From Streptomyces roseochromogenus subsp. oscitans DS 12.976 (lineage in GTDB: Bacteria; Actinomycetota; Actinomycetes; Streptomycetales; Streptomycetaceae): a stretch of 42,103 nucleotides of DNA. This document shows, in pieces, positions 26,565-35,469 of the stretch. Location: positions 569,133 through 611,235 of the forward strand of contig NZ_CM002285.1 in NCBI RefSeq assembly GCF_000497445.1, in the 5' to 3' direction. The notes beneath the pieces are model-generated. The model made no database searches. It was not told the origin of the DNA and was given only the letters and a program-made list of their open reading frames with translations. How positions within the stretch are numbered: position 1 is the stretch's first letter; every line of letters begins with the position of its first letter. The position numbers and the translations under genes were made by a program.

Positions 26565-27521
26565 TCACTGGCCCATGGTGGCCTTCTGCCGCGTCTCGTC
26601 GAACTCCGTCACCGGGTCACCGCCGGTCCGCCAGGGCCACGCCGTGACGATCCCGCCGACCGCCTCGAAGACGGAACGGGCCTCGCCACGCCGGTCCGCG
26701 GCCATCAGCGCGTAGGCCAGCAGGTTGAGGTCGGCGAGCGCCTTGGCGTGCCGGAGAAACCCTGCCTGGCTCCAGGTGTGCGCCGCGCGGTCGAGAGCCT
26801 GTGCGGCCATTTCCTGGGACCAGTGGTTGCGCGCGACCAGTGCCTCGAATCCGCCGCGGTCGAGGATGGCGTGGTAGTGGAGGATCTGAGCGCTGAGTTC
26901 GGTCGCCACGCACGGCGCGTTGGCGGGCATGCGGGCGCGCAGGGCGTCCACGAACTCCAGGATCTGGACGCGCGAGCCCGCCTCCTGCGGGCTGAGGTAG
27001 TTCAGCATGCTCAGGTAGGCCTCGCGGTTCCAGCGATCGCGTGCGAGGATCTCGTTCCACACCCCGAAGACCTGGGACTGCTCCCGGCGTTCCAGGCGTG
27101 CCACCGCGAGGAGGGCCACCCACGGGGTGGGGTCCTCCGGGGCGAGTTCGGCGGCCCGCAGACAGGTGTCGATGGTGCCGGCCGGATCTTCCAGGCGCCC
27201 CTGAGCGCGGGCCTGTGCGACCTGGGTCCAGGCATGCAGGACGAGTGCGTCCGCGCTGCGCGGCTCACGCGTGACCCAGGACCGCGACAGATGCGAGCCG
27301 GCGAGGTATCCCGCCAGGACGTCGATCCGATGCGTCCGGCGGTCCCAGTCGCCCGGGTCCTGCTCCAGGAGGCGGGACATCTGCGCCACACACAGCTCGG
27401 TGGTCGCGATGGTGCCGGTCCTGGCGGTCGCCACAAGCGACTTCAGCAGCTTGCCCAGATCCTGGTCGTCCAGCTCCGGAGCAAGGCGTGCCCGCTTGCG
27501 GCGACTTGAAAGAAATGCCAT
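26565..27521 (-). CDS. TPR-like helical protein of unknown function
   Basis: 318 aa. Basic start MAFLSSRRKRARLAPELDDQ without signal peptide or transmembrane segment. The body is alpha-helical with repeats reminiscent of tetratricopeptide units, for example TIDTCLRAAELAPEDPTPWV and FGVWNEILARDRWNREAYLS. This layout is common in Streptomyces conserved hypotheticals and may scaffold protein contacts. No catalytic motif is visible. No good Shine-Dalgarno precedes the ATG. It lies convergent to the winged-helix gene and about 105 nt downstream of the MFS gene. Confidence 0.75.
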   Translation of the reverse strand: MAFLSSRRKRARLAPELDDQDLGKLLKSLVATARTGTIATTELCVAQMSRLLEQDPGDWDRRTHRIDVLAGYLAGSHLSRSWVTREPRSADALVLHAWTQVAQARAQGRLEDPAGTIDTCLRAAELAPEDPTPWVALLAVARLERREQSQVFGVWNEILARDRWNREAYLSMLNYLSPQEAGSRVQILEFVDALRARMPANAPCVATELSAQILHYHAILDRGGFEALVARNHWSQEMAAQALDRAAHTWSQAGFLRHAKALADLNLLAYALMAADRRGEARSVFEAVGGIVTAWPWRTGGDPVTEFDETRQKATMGQ

Positions 27522-27626
27522 GTCAGGAGGCTAGAGCGGATCGGTGGGCGCACAAGAGCTGGGCCGAGATCGTTATGGTTTACACGAATCATCACGCATC
27601 TGTCCCGACCGACGCGGAGGTGTGCG

Positions 27627-28856
27627 TCAGTCCGGCAGTACCGATTCCTCCAGCTGCCCGACGGCGTCCAGCGGTACGGCGAGGAAGGCCGGCGCCGCGA
27701 GGGCCGCGACGCCCGCCGCCGCGGCCAGTGTGCCGGGCAGCGACCAGGTGGCGAGCGGCCCGGCGATCGCCGCGCCGGACGCGAAGCCGGTGATCTTCAG
27801 ACTGGCGCCGGTGATGAAGATCTGGCCGCGCAGGTGCTCCGGAGCCTCACGGTGGCGTACCGCGAACAAGGCCGCAAGCTGCGGTCCTTCGCCGATGCCG
27901 GCCAGCAGCAGGGCCAGGACGAGCACGGCTGGGCGTCCTGTTGCCGCCAGGGCGAGCGCTCCGGCCTGGATCAGGGCGGCGCCCCAGATGATCGAGTCAG
28001 GGGTGAGGGACTGCGGAAACCGCGCGAGTACGGCGTTGGCCACCAGGGCGGAGACCGCCGCGCAGGACAGCAGCAGCGCGCCACGGCCCGCCCCGCCGAG
28101 GACACGGTCGCCCAGCAGCGGCACACAGGCCGTCAGCATGCCCTGCGCCACACAGCACACGACGGAGGCCAGGGTCGCCCGCGCCAGCCGGGGTTGTCCG
28201 ACGATGACCCGCATGCCGGCGGCGAGGTCGCCGATCAGTGAACCCCGCCGGGCGTCCCGCACCCGCACGGGACGGCTCGGCAGGGTCCACACGGCGGGCG
28301 CCGCCGAGCCGATGAGCGCCGCCGACACCACGACGGCTGTCGGTGCGCCTGGCGTCTGGGCCAGGCCGCCCGCCAGGACCGGACCGGCCAGGCTCGCCAT
28401 GCCGAAGGTCATGGCATCGAGGGCGTTGGCCCGTGGCAGCCGCTCTGCCGGCACCACCCGCGGCAACTGGCCCGTCCAGCCACCCGACAACGCGGGCCCC
28501 AGGAGCCCGGTCAGTACCGCGATCAGGACCGTGACGGCGAACGGAAGCCGAGCGAGGCCGAAGAGGATCACCACGAGACCCATCGCGTAGAGGACGAGCG
28601 CCGCCGCCAGCAGCCGCCCCGGCCGCCGCTGCCTGTCCAGCACCGCCCCGAGTACCGGGCCCCCTGCAACCGCCGCGGCCGTGATGGCTGCGAGCAGTGC
28701 CGACGCTTCGGCGGCCGACCCGGCGACGGCGTATGCCGCCAGCATCAGCGCCGGTCCCGACATCTCGTCCCCGACACGTGCCATCACCGCCCCCACGGCA
28801 TAGGAGGCCATCGCGTGACGCCTTATCACCCGAGTGACGCTACTCAGGTAACTCAA
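27627..28856 (-). CDS. MFS transporter
   Basis: 409 aa, about 12 transmembrane helices with the MFS loop GPVLGAVLDRQRRPGRLLAA in the first half and a cytosolic loop near 185-210 (SRPVRVRDARRGSLIGDL). It resembles exporters of the MFS_1/MFS_3 type; the substrate is unknown. The TTG at 28856 follows GTGAGG closely; an ATG at 28811 (MASYAVGAVM) is a credible alternative. Divergent from a CGNR zinc-finger gene, with starts only about 30 nt apart, so the two share one promoter region. Confidence 0.87.
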   Translation of the reverse strand: MSYLSSVTRVIRRHAMASYAVGAVMARVGDEMSGPALMLAAYAVAGSAAEASALLAAITAAAVAGGPVLGAVLDRQRRPGRLLAAALVLYAMGLVVILFGLARLPFAVTVLIAVLTGLLGPALSGGWTGQLPRVVPAERLPRANALDAMTFGMASLAGPVLAGGLAQTPGAPTAVVVSAALIGSAAPAVWTLPSRPVRVRDARRGSLIGDLAAGMRVIVGQPRLARATLASVVCCVAQGMLTACVPLLGDRVLGGAGRGALLLSCAAVSALVANAVLARFPQSLTPDSIIWGAALIQAGALALAATGRPAVLVLALLLAGIGEGPQLAALFAVRHREAPEHLRGQIFITGASLKITGFASGAAIAGPLATWSLPGTLAAAAGVAALAAPAFLAVPLDAVGQLEESVLPD

Positions 28857-28881
28857 AACCTCACAATATGCGTTACATTGA
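28849..28881. promoter_or_regulatory. Shared MFS/CGNR promoter region with interleaved inverted repeats
   Basis: GTAAC (28849-28853) is complementary to GTTAC (28872-28876), and CTCAA (28853-28857) to TTGAG (28877-28881). The AT-rich CACAATATG between them is a likely -10 region. The arms suggest an operator for the adjacent regulator. Confidence 0.4.
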
Positions 28882-28885
28882 GCTG

Positions 28886-29464
28886 ATGTCCTCCCCCAAC
28901 CACCCCGACGGCGACTGGTCCACGCGGCACTCCGTCCTGACCATGGCTCGCCGCACCGCCGCCCTGGTCAACGCCCTCGCCGAGGCCCAGCCCGGGCCCG
29001 GCCACGTGGTGGAGGTGCTCCGCGCGTACGGCGAGCGGGGCCCCCTCGACCTCACCTCCCGCGATGTCACGCGGATGCGTGACGCCGCCGAGCAGCTCCG
29101 GGAGGTCTTCGCCGCCGAGCACGCCAACGAGGCCGCCGTCGCCCTCAACCGCCTGCTGCGCACCCACACCGGACCACTGCGCCTCACCTCACACGGCGGA
29201 GACACGCCCTGGCACCCCCATCTCGACCACGACGACAACGCCCCCTGGGACGAGTGGTTCCTCGCCTCGTCCTGCCTGGCACTGACCGTCCTCGTCTGGG
29301 ACCGCCAGCTCCCGCCCGGCAGAATCTGCGCATCGCCGGTCTGCCGTAACGTCTTCATCACCCAGGGACCAGGGCCCGAACGCCGCTACTGCTCCCGGCG
29401 TTGCGCAACCCGCGAGCGCGTCGCGGCCCATCGCCGAGCTCGCTCCGCGGAGTCACCTGGGTGA
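28886..29464 (+). CDS. CGNR zinc finger regulator
   Basis: 192 aa. The N-terminal two thirds form the helical ABATE-type domain (MARRTAALVNALAEA, VTRMRDAAEQLREVFAAEHA). The C-terminus carries a four-cysteine zinc finger, CASPVC ... RYCSRRCATRERVAAHRRAR, with CATR in place of the usual CGNR. Family members are presumed transcription regulators. An upstream in-frame ATG at 28868 is possible. The divergent MFS exporter is the likely target. Confidence 0.85.
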   Translation: MSSPNHPDGDWSTRHSVLTMARRTAALVNALAEAQPGPGHVVEVLRAYGERGPLDLTSRDVTRMRDAAEQLREVFAAEHANEAAVALNRLLRTHTGPLRLTSHGGDTPWHPHLDHDDNAPWDEWFLASSCLALTVLVWDRQLPPGRICASPVCRNVFITQGPGPERRYCSRRCATRERVAAHRRARSAESPG

Positions 29465-29618
29465 CCATGAAATCGCCGGGCTGACCGGCGTGCGTGTCCA
29501 CACCATCGCCGCCATCGACCTCCTCCTCTCCCCTGGCACCCTCCTTTCCGCGCTGCACACCACCTGAGGCTTTCGCCCGCCACACCATCTGAGGCCGCAG
29601 ACCCCGTCAGCCCGCCTG

Positions 29619-30935
29619 CTACGAGTTGCTGCCCTTGCAGACCGACCAGACCTCCCTGAGCAGGGCCGGGTAGTTCTCGCCGTATGTGGCGATGCCCGCG
29701 TACACCGCGTCCAGGGCCGCCTGCAGTGCGTCGGGGTCGGCGGCGCCGAGCAGTGCGGGGAGGGCCATGTGCGGTTGGGAGAAGGGCAGGGAGGGGTCCG
29801 GCTCGCCGATGGTGACCCGCAGGGTGTATTCCGCGGCTCCGGTGGGCTCGGGATTCGGCGGTTCGGCCGGCGTCGGCGACGCCTGCACCCACTCGGCAGC
29901 GGGGCCCGCGACCAGTGTGGTCGGGTCGGACACGGGAATCGGCAGGGACACCTCGCCCCAGGGGAACGGTGTCTCGAAGGGCGGGCGCTCGGGCGGGATG
30001 GCCCGGCGGACAGTTCTGTCCGGGACCCGTGGGTCGGCGTTCAGGGCTTGCCACGCATGGCCCTCGTCATCGAGCGGCGGCGGCAGCGGCCGCTCGTCGG
30101 TGACGGCGGTGAGTCCCGCGGCGATCCAGTCCAGCTCCGCCAGACCGGCCGCCTCGCAGGCGCGGCGCGCGGCCAGCAGAGCCACCACCCGCTGGGCGGC
30201 CGGGCCGGCCGCGTCCATGGCATGCACGAGGGCTGCGTCGAAGCGGAGCAGCCCGTGTACATTGCCGCCGACCTCGCGAAGGGCCTGGCTCGGCGACCGT
30301 CCGCCCCACTCCCAGCGTTCGTAGGCCAGTTCGCGTTCTCTTTCCGCCTGTTCCTCCGCGAGGCGGGCCTGGCGCAGGGCCTCGGCGCGTTCGGCCGGTG
30401 GGGGAGGCGGTGGGAGCCGTCGGGCGTAGTCGTGCCAGTACTCGGCAATCGCTGAGGTCTGCTTCACGACACGGTCCGGCGCGGGCGACGACGGCCAGAA
30501 CTGCAGGAGATAGCAGTCCAGTTGGGGCTCGCCATCCAGCCGGGTGTCCTGCTTCCCGGCCATGTCCATGCCCTTGGCGCAGTAGCGGACCCGGTAGTCG
30601 GTCTCTTCCAGGCCCAGCTCCCACGAGCCTTCGCCGCCCCACAGCACGAGCACGGCGCTGTCCGAGACAGGGCGGAAGGACACCTCCACGACGTCCTCCC
30701 AGCCGGGATCCAACGGCGGGGCCCAGTCGTGCACTTCGGCTGTGAAACCCACGTCGCCCGTGTGCAGCCCGGTGGTGAGCCACAGGGTTCCGGGGATCGC
30801 CGCCCCGCACAGCCCGGAGGACTGCCCGGCGAACGCCTCCGCGAGATCCGGGCCGTAGCTGTCCGGATCGCTCTCGACGTACATCTGCCCGTAGTGGACG
30901 TGGACTTCTCCCTCGACCGGCCTGCGCACCATCAT
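29619..30935 (-). CDS. Hypothetical protein, about 438 aa
   Basis: I do not recognise a family. The N-terminal half (1-165) is beta-rich and Trp-containing (EVHVHYGQMYVESDP, ALVLWGGEGSWELGLEETDY), with a cell-surface or toxin-immunity flavour but no signal peptide. Residues about 170-215 are Pro-rich then strongly charged and coiled (PPPPPPAERAEALRQARLAE), and the rest is helical to WSVCKGSNS. Codon use is normal. GGAGG precedes a cluster of three in-frame ATG codons (30944, 30935, 30932). No neighbour suggests a pathway. Confidence 0.72.
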   Translation of the reverse strand: MMVRRPVEGEVHVHYGQMYVESDPDSYGPDLAEAFAGQSSGLCGAAIPGTLWLTTGLHTGDVGFTAEVHDWAPPLDPGWEDVVEVSFRPVSDSAVLVLWGGEGSWELGLEETDYRVRYCAKGMDMAGKQDTRLDGEPQLDCYLLQFWPSSPAPDRVVKQTSAIAEYWHDYARRLPPPPPPAERAEALRQARLAEEQAERERELAYERWEWGGRSPSQALREVGGNVHGLLRFDAALVHAMDAAGPAAQRVVALLAARRACEAAGLAELDWIAAGLTAVTDERPLPPPLDDEGHAWQALNADPRVPDRTVRRAIPPERPPFETPFPWGEVSLPIPVSDPTTLVAGPAAEWVQASPTPAEPPNPEPTGAAEYTLRVTIGEPDPSLPFSQPHMALPALLGAADPDALQAALDAVYAGIATYGENYPALLREVWSVCKGSNS

Positions 30936-31146
30936 TACCCCCATCGCCTCCAGTACCGGGCCATGCTCCGCACCCTACGACCCGCCACTGACAACGCCTG
31001 AGTCCACACATCACCGCGCCCGCGCCTGGCCGGCTCCGCCGGGCTCACGTTGGAAAGCGGGCCACAGGTGCCGGTGCTGGTGCTCCCCGGCACACTGCAG
31101 CAGAGCTGGCTGCGCCGCCTCCCCACTCCTCGCACGGTGCGGGTTT

Positions 31147-31182
31147 CACCCCTGGGGTGGAGAGCATTTCCACCCGTGGGTG
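31147..31182. promoter_or_regulatory. Twin palindromes upstream of the ICMT gene
   Basis: CACCCCTGGGGTG (31147-31159) and CACCCGTGGGTG (31171-31182) are perfect or near-perfect palindromes centred about 23 bp apart. They occupy the 314-nt gap before the ATG at 31250. C-tract/G-tract palindromes of this kind are recognised by CsoR/RcnR-family and some other metal or redox repressors, but no such gene lies nearby. The rest of the gap 30936-31249 shows nothing else recognisable. Confidence 0.55.
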
Positions 31183-31249
31183 CGTGCTTTCGGGGCCGGA
31201 CGTGGGCCACCGTGGATGGTGGCATCGCCGAAGGTGAGGAGCGTGCGCG

Positions 31250-31819
31250 ATGGCTCTCCCCAGTCTGTTCTCCGTGCTGGGCATCCTGTGCTGGGTCGGG
31301 TACGAGGTGCTGTTGCGCCGTCGGGAGGACGCGGCCGCGGGCACATGGCAGGCCGACGACCGGGACCGCGGTTCCACGCGGCTCCTGATCGTCTCCTATC
31401 TGGTGGCCGTCGTGGTCAACGTCTCCTTCGGCCAGGCGTCGATCGGCCCACTGACCATGGCGCTGCGCTGGCTCGGTGTCGCCGTGCTGGCCGGCGGACT
31501 GGCGCTGCGTGCCTGGGGCATGCGCACGCTGGCCCAGTACTACACCCGCACGCTGCGGACGGTCGCGGATCAGCGTGTGGTGCAGGAGGGCCCGTACAGA
31601 CACATCCGCCATCCCGGGTACTGCGGCAGCCTGTTGGTGTGGATCGGGTACTCGCTGGGCCTGGGCAGCTGGCCGGCCAGCCTGATCGTGACAGCGCTGC
31701 TGACGGCTGCCTATGTCTGGCGGGTCAGCGCCGAGGAGCGCCTGCTCATAGCCACCTTGGGCCCCGCGTACACGGACTATCGCGGCAGAACGAAGCGTCT
31801 GGTGCCCTTCGTCTTCTGA
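31250..31819 (+). CDS. Isoprenylcysteine carboxyl methyltransferase family protein
   Basis: 189 aa with four to five hydrophobic segments. The ICMT/PEMT core is present in the C-terminal half: YYTRTLRTVADQRVVQEGPY, RHIRHPGYCGSLLVWIGYSL and AEERLLIATLGPAYTDYRGR. Family members use S-adenosylmethionine to methylate lipophilic substrates at the membrane; bacterial members mostly have unknown substrates. AGGTGAGGAG precedes the ATG. Twin palindromes upstream suggest dedicated regulation. Next gene starts 96 nt downstream. Confidence 0.87.
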   Translation: MALPSLFSVLGILCWVGYEVLLRRREDAAAGTWQADDRDRGSTRLLIVSYLVAVVVNVSFGQASIGPLTMALRWLGVAVLAGGLALRAWGMRTLAQYYTRTLRTVADQRVVQEGPYRHIRHPGYCGSLLVWIGYSLGLGSWPASLIVTALLTAAYVWRVSAEERLLIATLGPAYTDYRGRTKRLVPFVF

Positions 31820-31915
31820 CGGCCGCCGTGGCCCATGCTCCCCCCTCGTCTCCCCCGCAAGGTCGAGGTCCGTTCGCCGCCAGTGTTCCCCGGGCCTCGC
31901 CGGTGAGATGGAGGC

Positions 31916-32665
31916 ATGACTTCAAAGGCAGACCTGACGGGCAAGAAGACCCTCGTCACCGGCGGCAGCCGGGGCATCGGTGCGGCGACGGCACTGCGAC
32001 TGGCTCAGGAGGGTGCGGATGTGGCCGTGACCTATGTGCACGGGAAGGAGGCTGCGGAGGAGGTGGTACGCGCCGTCGAGGCGCTCGGTCGACGGGCGGT
32101 GGCCCTGCGCGCCGACGCGGCGGACGCCGAGGAAGCGGCGGGCGCGGTGGCCCGTGCGGCCGAGATGCTCGGGGGCCTGGACATACTCGTGAACAACGCG
32201 GCCGTCGGGCTGATGCAGCCCTTGGAGAACATGTCGCTCGCCGACGTGGACCACGTGATCGCCGTGAACGTACGAGGGATGTTCCTGGCCGCCCAGGCCG
32301 CTGCCGCGCTCATGGCGCCGGGCGGGCGGATCATCACCGTCGGCAGTTGTATCACCCATCACACACCGGGCCCCGGCGCCACGCTCTACGCGATGAGCAA
32401 GTCGGCGGTCGTCGGACTGACGAAGGCGCTGGCCCGGGAGCTGGGCGGACGCGGGATCACGGCGAACATCGTGCACCCGGGCCCGACCGACACCGACATG
32501 AACCCCGTGGACGGTCCCTTCGCCTCCGGCCAGGCGGCCATGACCGCCCTGGGCCGCTTCGGCACGGCCGAGGAGGTGGCGTCCGCGGTGGCCTATCTGG
32601 CGGGACCGGAGACGGCGTATGTGACGGGCGCGGAACTCTCGGTGGACGGTGGGTACGCGGCGTGA
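31916..32665 (+). CDS. Classical short-chain dehydrogenase/reductase
   Basis: 249 aa, typical length. Cofactor loop VTGGSRGIGAATAL, DILVNNAAVGL, catalytic Ser in VGSCITHHTPGPG and YAMSK (Tyr-x-x-x-Lys), then LGGRGITANIVHPGPTDTDM and the C-terminal GAELSVDGGYAA. This fits 3-oxoacyl-ACP-reductase-like and secondary-alcohol dehydrogenases; no substrate can be assigned. GATGGAGGC lies just before the ATG. It may be read from the ICMT promoter, since no terminator is evident between them. Confidence 0.92.
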   Translation: MTSKADLTGKKTLVTGGSRGIGAATALRLAQEGADVAVTYVHGKEAAEEVVRAVEALGRRAVALRADAADAEEAAGAVARAAEMLGGLDILVNNAAVGLMQPLENMSLADVDHVIAVNVRGMFLAAQAAAALMAPGGRIITVGSCITHHTPGPGATLYAMSKSAVVGLTKALARELGGRGITANIVHPGPTDTDMNPVDGPFASGQAAMTALGRFGTAEEVASAVAYLAGPETAYVTGAELSVDGGYAA

Positions 32666-32775
32666 GTGCGCGGGGGGTTGAGTGCGCCGGGGGGTGAGTG
32701 AGTCGGGGGTGAGCGAGCGAGGTGGGTGAGCGGGGGCGGAGTAGGTGATCGGGGCGGGGGGAGTGAGCGAGGCGC
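32663..32775 (+). repeat. G-run/GTGAG-rich low-complexity tract
   Basis: From the SDR stop codon onward the top strand repeats GTGAGTG/GTGAGCG/TTGAGTG units punctuated by G-runs of four to six bases (about eight runs of three or more G within 110 nt). No coding frame is supported. In RNA or single-stranded DNA such a tract could form G-quadruplexes, and may act as the SDR terminator. The remaining gap to 33050 holds nothing recognisable. Confidence 0.6.
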
Positions 32776-33050
32776 GGCGTGTAGTGGTCGGGGTGCCCGG
32801 CCTCCCCCCACCGCCGGCGTGGGCGATACCAGGGCCTCGTGGCGGCCGTGCAAGCGGTCACGCCGAGGGAGACACTGCCTTGCCACGCACCGGCCGATAA
32901 CTCGCGCTGCGCCGCGCCGGCGGGTCACTCGACAGTGCGGCCTCGGCCCAGGGACGTCCGGATGTCCGGCGGAAATTGGCCATACCTGCTGATCGGACCC
33001 GTCGCCGGGAAGGATTGACCCCACCACCGGCATGGGTTTTGATGAGCCGC

Positions 33051-33641
33051 ATGTCGGGTGATACAGGGATCGGGGCCGATCCGGTTCTGGCCTTCGCCGC
33101 GCAGCAGGCGTGGGAGGCGTGGCTGGAGGAGCATCATGCCGATGTGCGCGGGGTGTGGCTGAAGATCCCGAAGAAAGACTCCGGAATCGACGGCGTCGAC
33201 TACGCGGCAGCGCTGGAGTCGGCGCTCTGTTTCGGCTGGATCGACGGGCAGAAGAAGAGGCTGGACGAGCAGTACTGGCTGCAGCGGTTCACCCCGCGTC
33301 GGCCGGGCAGCAAGTGGTCGAAGGTGAACCGTCAGAAGGCGACCGAGCTCGCGGAGCAGGGCCGGATGCGGCCGGCCGGTCTGCGGGAGGTGGAGACGGC
33401 CAAGGCGGACGGGCGCTGGGAGGCGGCGTATGCCAATCAGCGCACGGCCACGGTGCCCGACGACCTCCGGGCGGCCCTGGACGCCTCTCCGACGGCGGCT
33501 GACTTCTTCGCCACACTCGACAGCCACAACCGGTACGCGATCCTCTACCGGATCCAGGACGCCAAGAAGCCGGAGACCCGGGCAGCCCGCATCGAGAAGT
33601 TCGTCGCCATGCTCGCCGCGCAGCAGAAGATCTACCCCTGA
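33051..33641 (+). CDS. YdeI/OmpD-associated family protein
   Basis: 196 aa. LEEHHADVRGVWLKIPKKDS, then YAAALESALCFGWIDGQKKR and QRFTPRRPGSKWSKVNRQKA, are hallmark blocks of the YdeI family, followed by the helical C-terminal half NRYAILYRIQDAKKPETRAA. Some relatives are annotated as bacteriocin-protection proteins; molecular function is unknown. ATG 33051 is chosen by the start of homology; 33042 is a near alternative. Confidence 0.85.
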   Translation: MSGDTGIGADPVLAFAAQQAWEAWLEEHHADVRGVWLKIPKKDSGIDGVDYAAALESALCFGWIDGQKKRLDEQYWLQRFTPRRPGSKWSKVNRQKATELAEQGRMRPAGLREVETAKADGRWEAAYANQRTATVPDDLRAALDASPTAADFFATLDSHNRYAILYRIQDAKKPETRAARIEKFVAMLAAQQKIYP

Positions 33642-33718
33642 TTTGATCGACAGCACCTCCGTGAACTCCTCGCCTGTGGACGCCTGTACGTCGGCGGAGT
33701 CGGCCCGGCCTCGGCCCG

Positions 33719-33904
33719 ATGGCCGGGGCCGCTACACCGGTGTGGTGGGCCTGGTCCCAACATGCCGCCAGGCTCCGCGAGATCGAGCACCGCGCCCGCG
33801 ATGCCCGCTTCGCCCCGCTCGCCACCCCCCGCTTCCGCCGTCCCGACGAACCCGTCAACTGGCTGACCTCCCTCGACGCGGCCGAGGCAGGCAGCCGCTC
33901 ATAG
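33719..33904 (+). CDS. Small hypothetical protein
   Basis: 61 codons with strong G/C third-position bias (ARLREIEHRARDARFAPLAT, PDEPVNWLTSLDAAEAGSRS). No family recognised; it could be a short gene or the surviving end of a larger one, since its start lacks a clear Shine-Dalgarno sequence. It overlaps the stop of the converging oxidoreductase by six bases. Confidence 0.4.
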   Translation: MAGAATPVWWAWSQHAARLREIEHRARDARFAPLATPRFRRPDEPVNWLTSLDAAEAGSRS

Positions 33905-35308
33905 GTGGCACAGTGCGGCGGCCGCGGCTCCGGCCCCGCACATGCCGTGCGCACCGGGGCCGGGCGGGGTCGCCGCTGAGCAGAGGAACACACCCGGCAG
34001 GCCGGTCGAGTACGGCTCGAAGGTCGGGCGGGGGCCCAGGAGGAGCTGAGGAGTCGTCCGGGCGCCGGTGATGATGTCGCCGCCGGCGAAGTTGGGGTTG
34101 GCGGTGGCGAACGCGGCGGGCCGGGTGGCCTGCCAGCCCACGATACGGTCGCGGACTCCGGGGGCGAACCGCTCCAGCTGACGGAGGACCGCTTCGGTCG
34201 CGTCCCCGTCGTAGCCGTGCGGAACGTGGGCGTAGGTGTACACCGGGTGGACGTCGCCCACCGAGCGGGAGGGGTCAGCCAGGTACTGCTGGCCGACCAG
34301 CACGAAGGGGCGCTCGGGCATACGTCCAGCCACGATGTCCCGCTCCGCGCGGACCACCTCGGCGAGCGGGCCGCCGAGGTGCACGGTGCCGGCCCGTCGC
34401 GCGTGCTCGTTCGTCCAGGGCACACCGCCCTCGACGGCCAGGTCGAGCTTGAAGGCGGCGGGTGCGCGCCGGTAACGCCGGTAGGCGCCGCGTGCCCTGG
34501 CCGGGAGGCGGTCTCCGTAGAGGGCGGCGACCTGGCCGGGGTCGAGGTCGAGGAGGGTGACGTCGGCGGGCGGGAGCTGGCGGGGGTCGGTGACGCGGAC
34601 GCCGGTGTGGATGGTGCCGCCGTGCTTGCGCAGCACAGTTTCCATGCTGCGGGCGATGGCCTGCGAGCCGCCTTCGGCGACGGCCCAGCCGGCGGCGTGT
34701 CCAGCGGTGAGTATGGCCAGCCCGATCGCCGAGGTGAACGGGCGTGACAGCGGACGGAAGGCGTGTGCCGCCACGCCCGCCCACAGGGCCCGCGCCTGCG
34801 GGGTGGTGAAGAGACGGGCGAGGAGGGTGGCGGGAAGGATGGTCGGCAGCCCGAAGCGGGCGAGCAGCAGCGGGTGCGAGGGGAACCGCAGCAGGGGGCC
34901 CATCACCTCGGGTGCCAGCGCGTCCCAGTGTCGTACCGGAGTGGTGAAGAGTGCACGATACCGGTCGCCGTCGGGCCCGAGCAGGCGTGCGGTGTCCGCG
35001 ACGGAACGCAGCAGTACCCCGGCGCTGCCGTCGTCCAGCGGGTGGACGCAGTCGATGTCCGCCGACAGCCAGCGCAGGCCGTGTTGTTCGAGGCCGAGTG
35101 CGCGCAGCGCCGGGGACGTGACGGCCGTGGGGTGGACGGCCGAGCAGTGGTCGTGCAGGAGTCCTGGCAGCAGCGCCTCGTGGCTGCGGGTGCCACCGCC
35201 GACCTCGTCCGCCGCCTCCAGGAGCGTCACGTCCAGTCCTGCCTTGGCGAGCAGGGCGGCGGCAGCGAGCCCGTTGGGCCCACCGCCGACCACCACCGCG
35301 GACGTCAT
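33899..35308 (-). CDS. CrtI-like NAD(P)/FAD-dependent oxidoreductase
   Basis: 469 aa. The N-terminal FAD-binding motif AVVVGGGPNGLAAAALLAKA is followed by LLEAADEVGGGTRS, and the C-terminal FAD region reads FLCSAATPPGPGAHGMCGAG. This places it among phytoene-desaturase/dehydrogenase-like flavoproteins. No carotenoid gene is adjacent, so carotenoid synthesis should not be assumed. ATG 35308 follows GAGGTG at a good distance; a GTG three codons earlier is possible. Confidence 0.88.
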   Translation of the reverse strand: MTSAVVVGGGPNGLAAAALLAKAGLDVTLLEAADEVGGGTRSHEALLPGLLHDHCSAVHPTAVTSPALRALGLEQHGLRWLSADIDCVHPLDDGSAGVLLRSVADTARLLGPDGDRYRALFTTPVRHWDALAPEVMGPLLRFPSHPLLLARFGLPTILPATLLARLFTTPQARALWAGVAAHAFRPLSRPFTSAIGLAILTAGHAAGWAVAEGGSQAIARSMETVLRKHGGTIHTGVRVTDPRQLPPADVTLLDLDPGQVAALYGDRLPARARGAYRRYRRAPAAFKLDLAVEGGVPWTNEHARRAGTVHLGGPLAEVVRAERDIVAGRMPERPFVLVGQQYLADPSRSVGDVHPVYTYAHVPHGYDGDATEAVLRQLERFAPGVRDRIVGWQATRPAAFATANPNFAGGDIITGARTTPQLLLGPRPTFEPYSTGLPGVFLCSAATPPGPGAHGMCGAGAAAAALCHL

Positions 35309-35469
35309 GTGCTGCACCTCGGCATGACCGCGTTCGAGGGGGTGCGAGGTGGCGGCATCCGTCTCATGTGTACGAGTGTGCCGGTGAACAGGCCCGCCTT
35401 CCCAGCGGATTCGTCAGGCGCCGGCCCCGGATGGTGCCGGCGCGCATGGTCCCGTGCCCATGCCTGTCT

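Noticed and set aside
32663..32775. GTGAG-rich repeats as a CRISPR array
   Set aside because: Units are 5-8 bp, irregularly spaced, without constant 25-40 bp repeats or spacers, and no cas gene is present.
33899..35308. Carotenoid biosynthesis locus
   Set aside because: Only one CrtI-like flavoprotein is present; no crtE, crtB or cyclase gene neighbours it.
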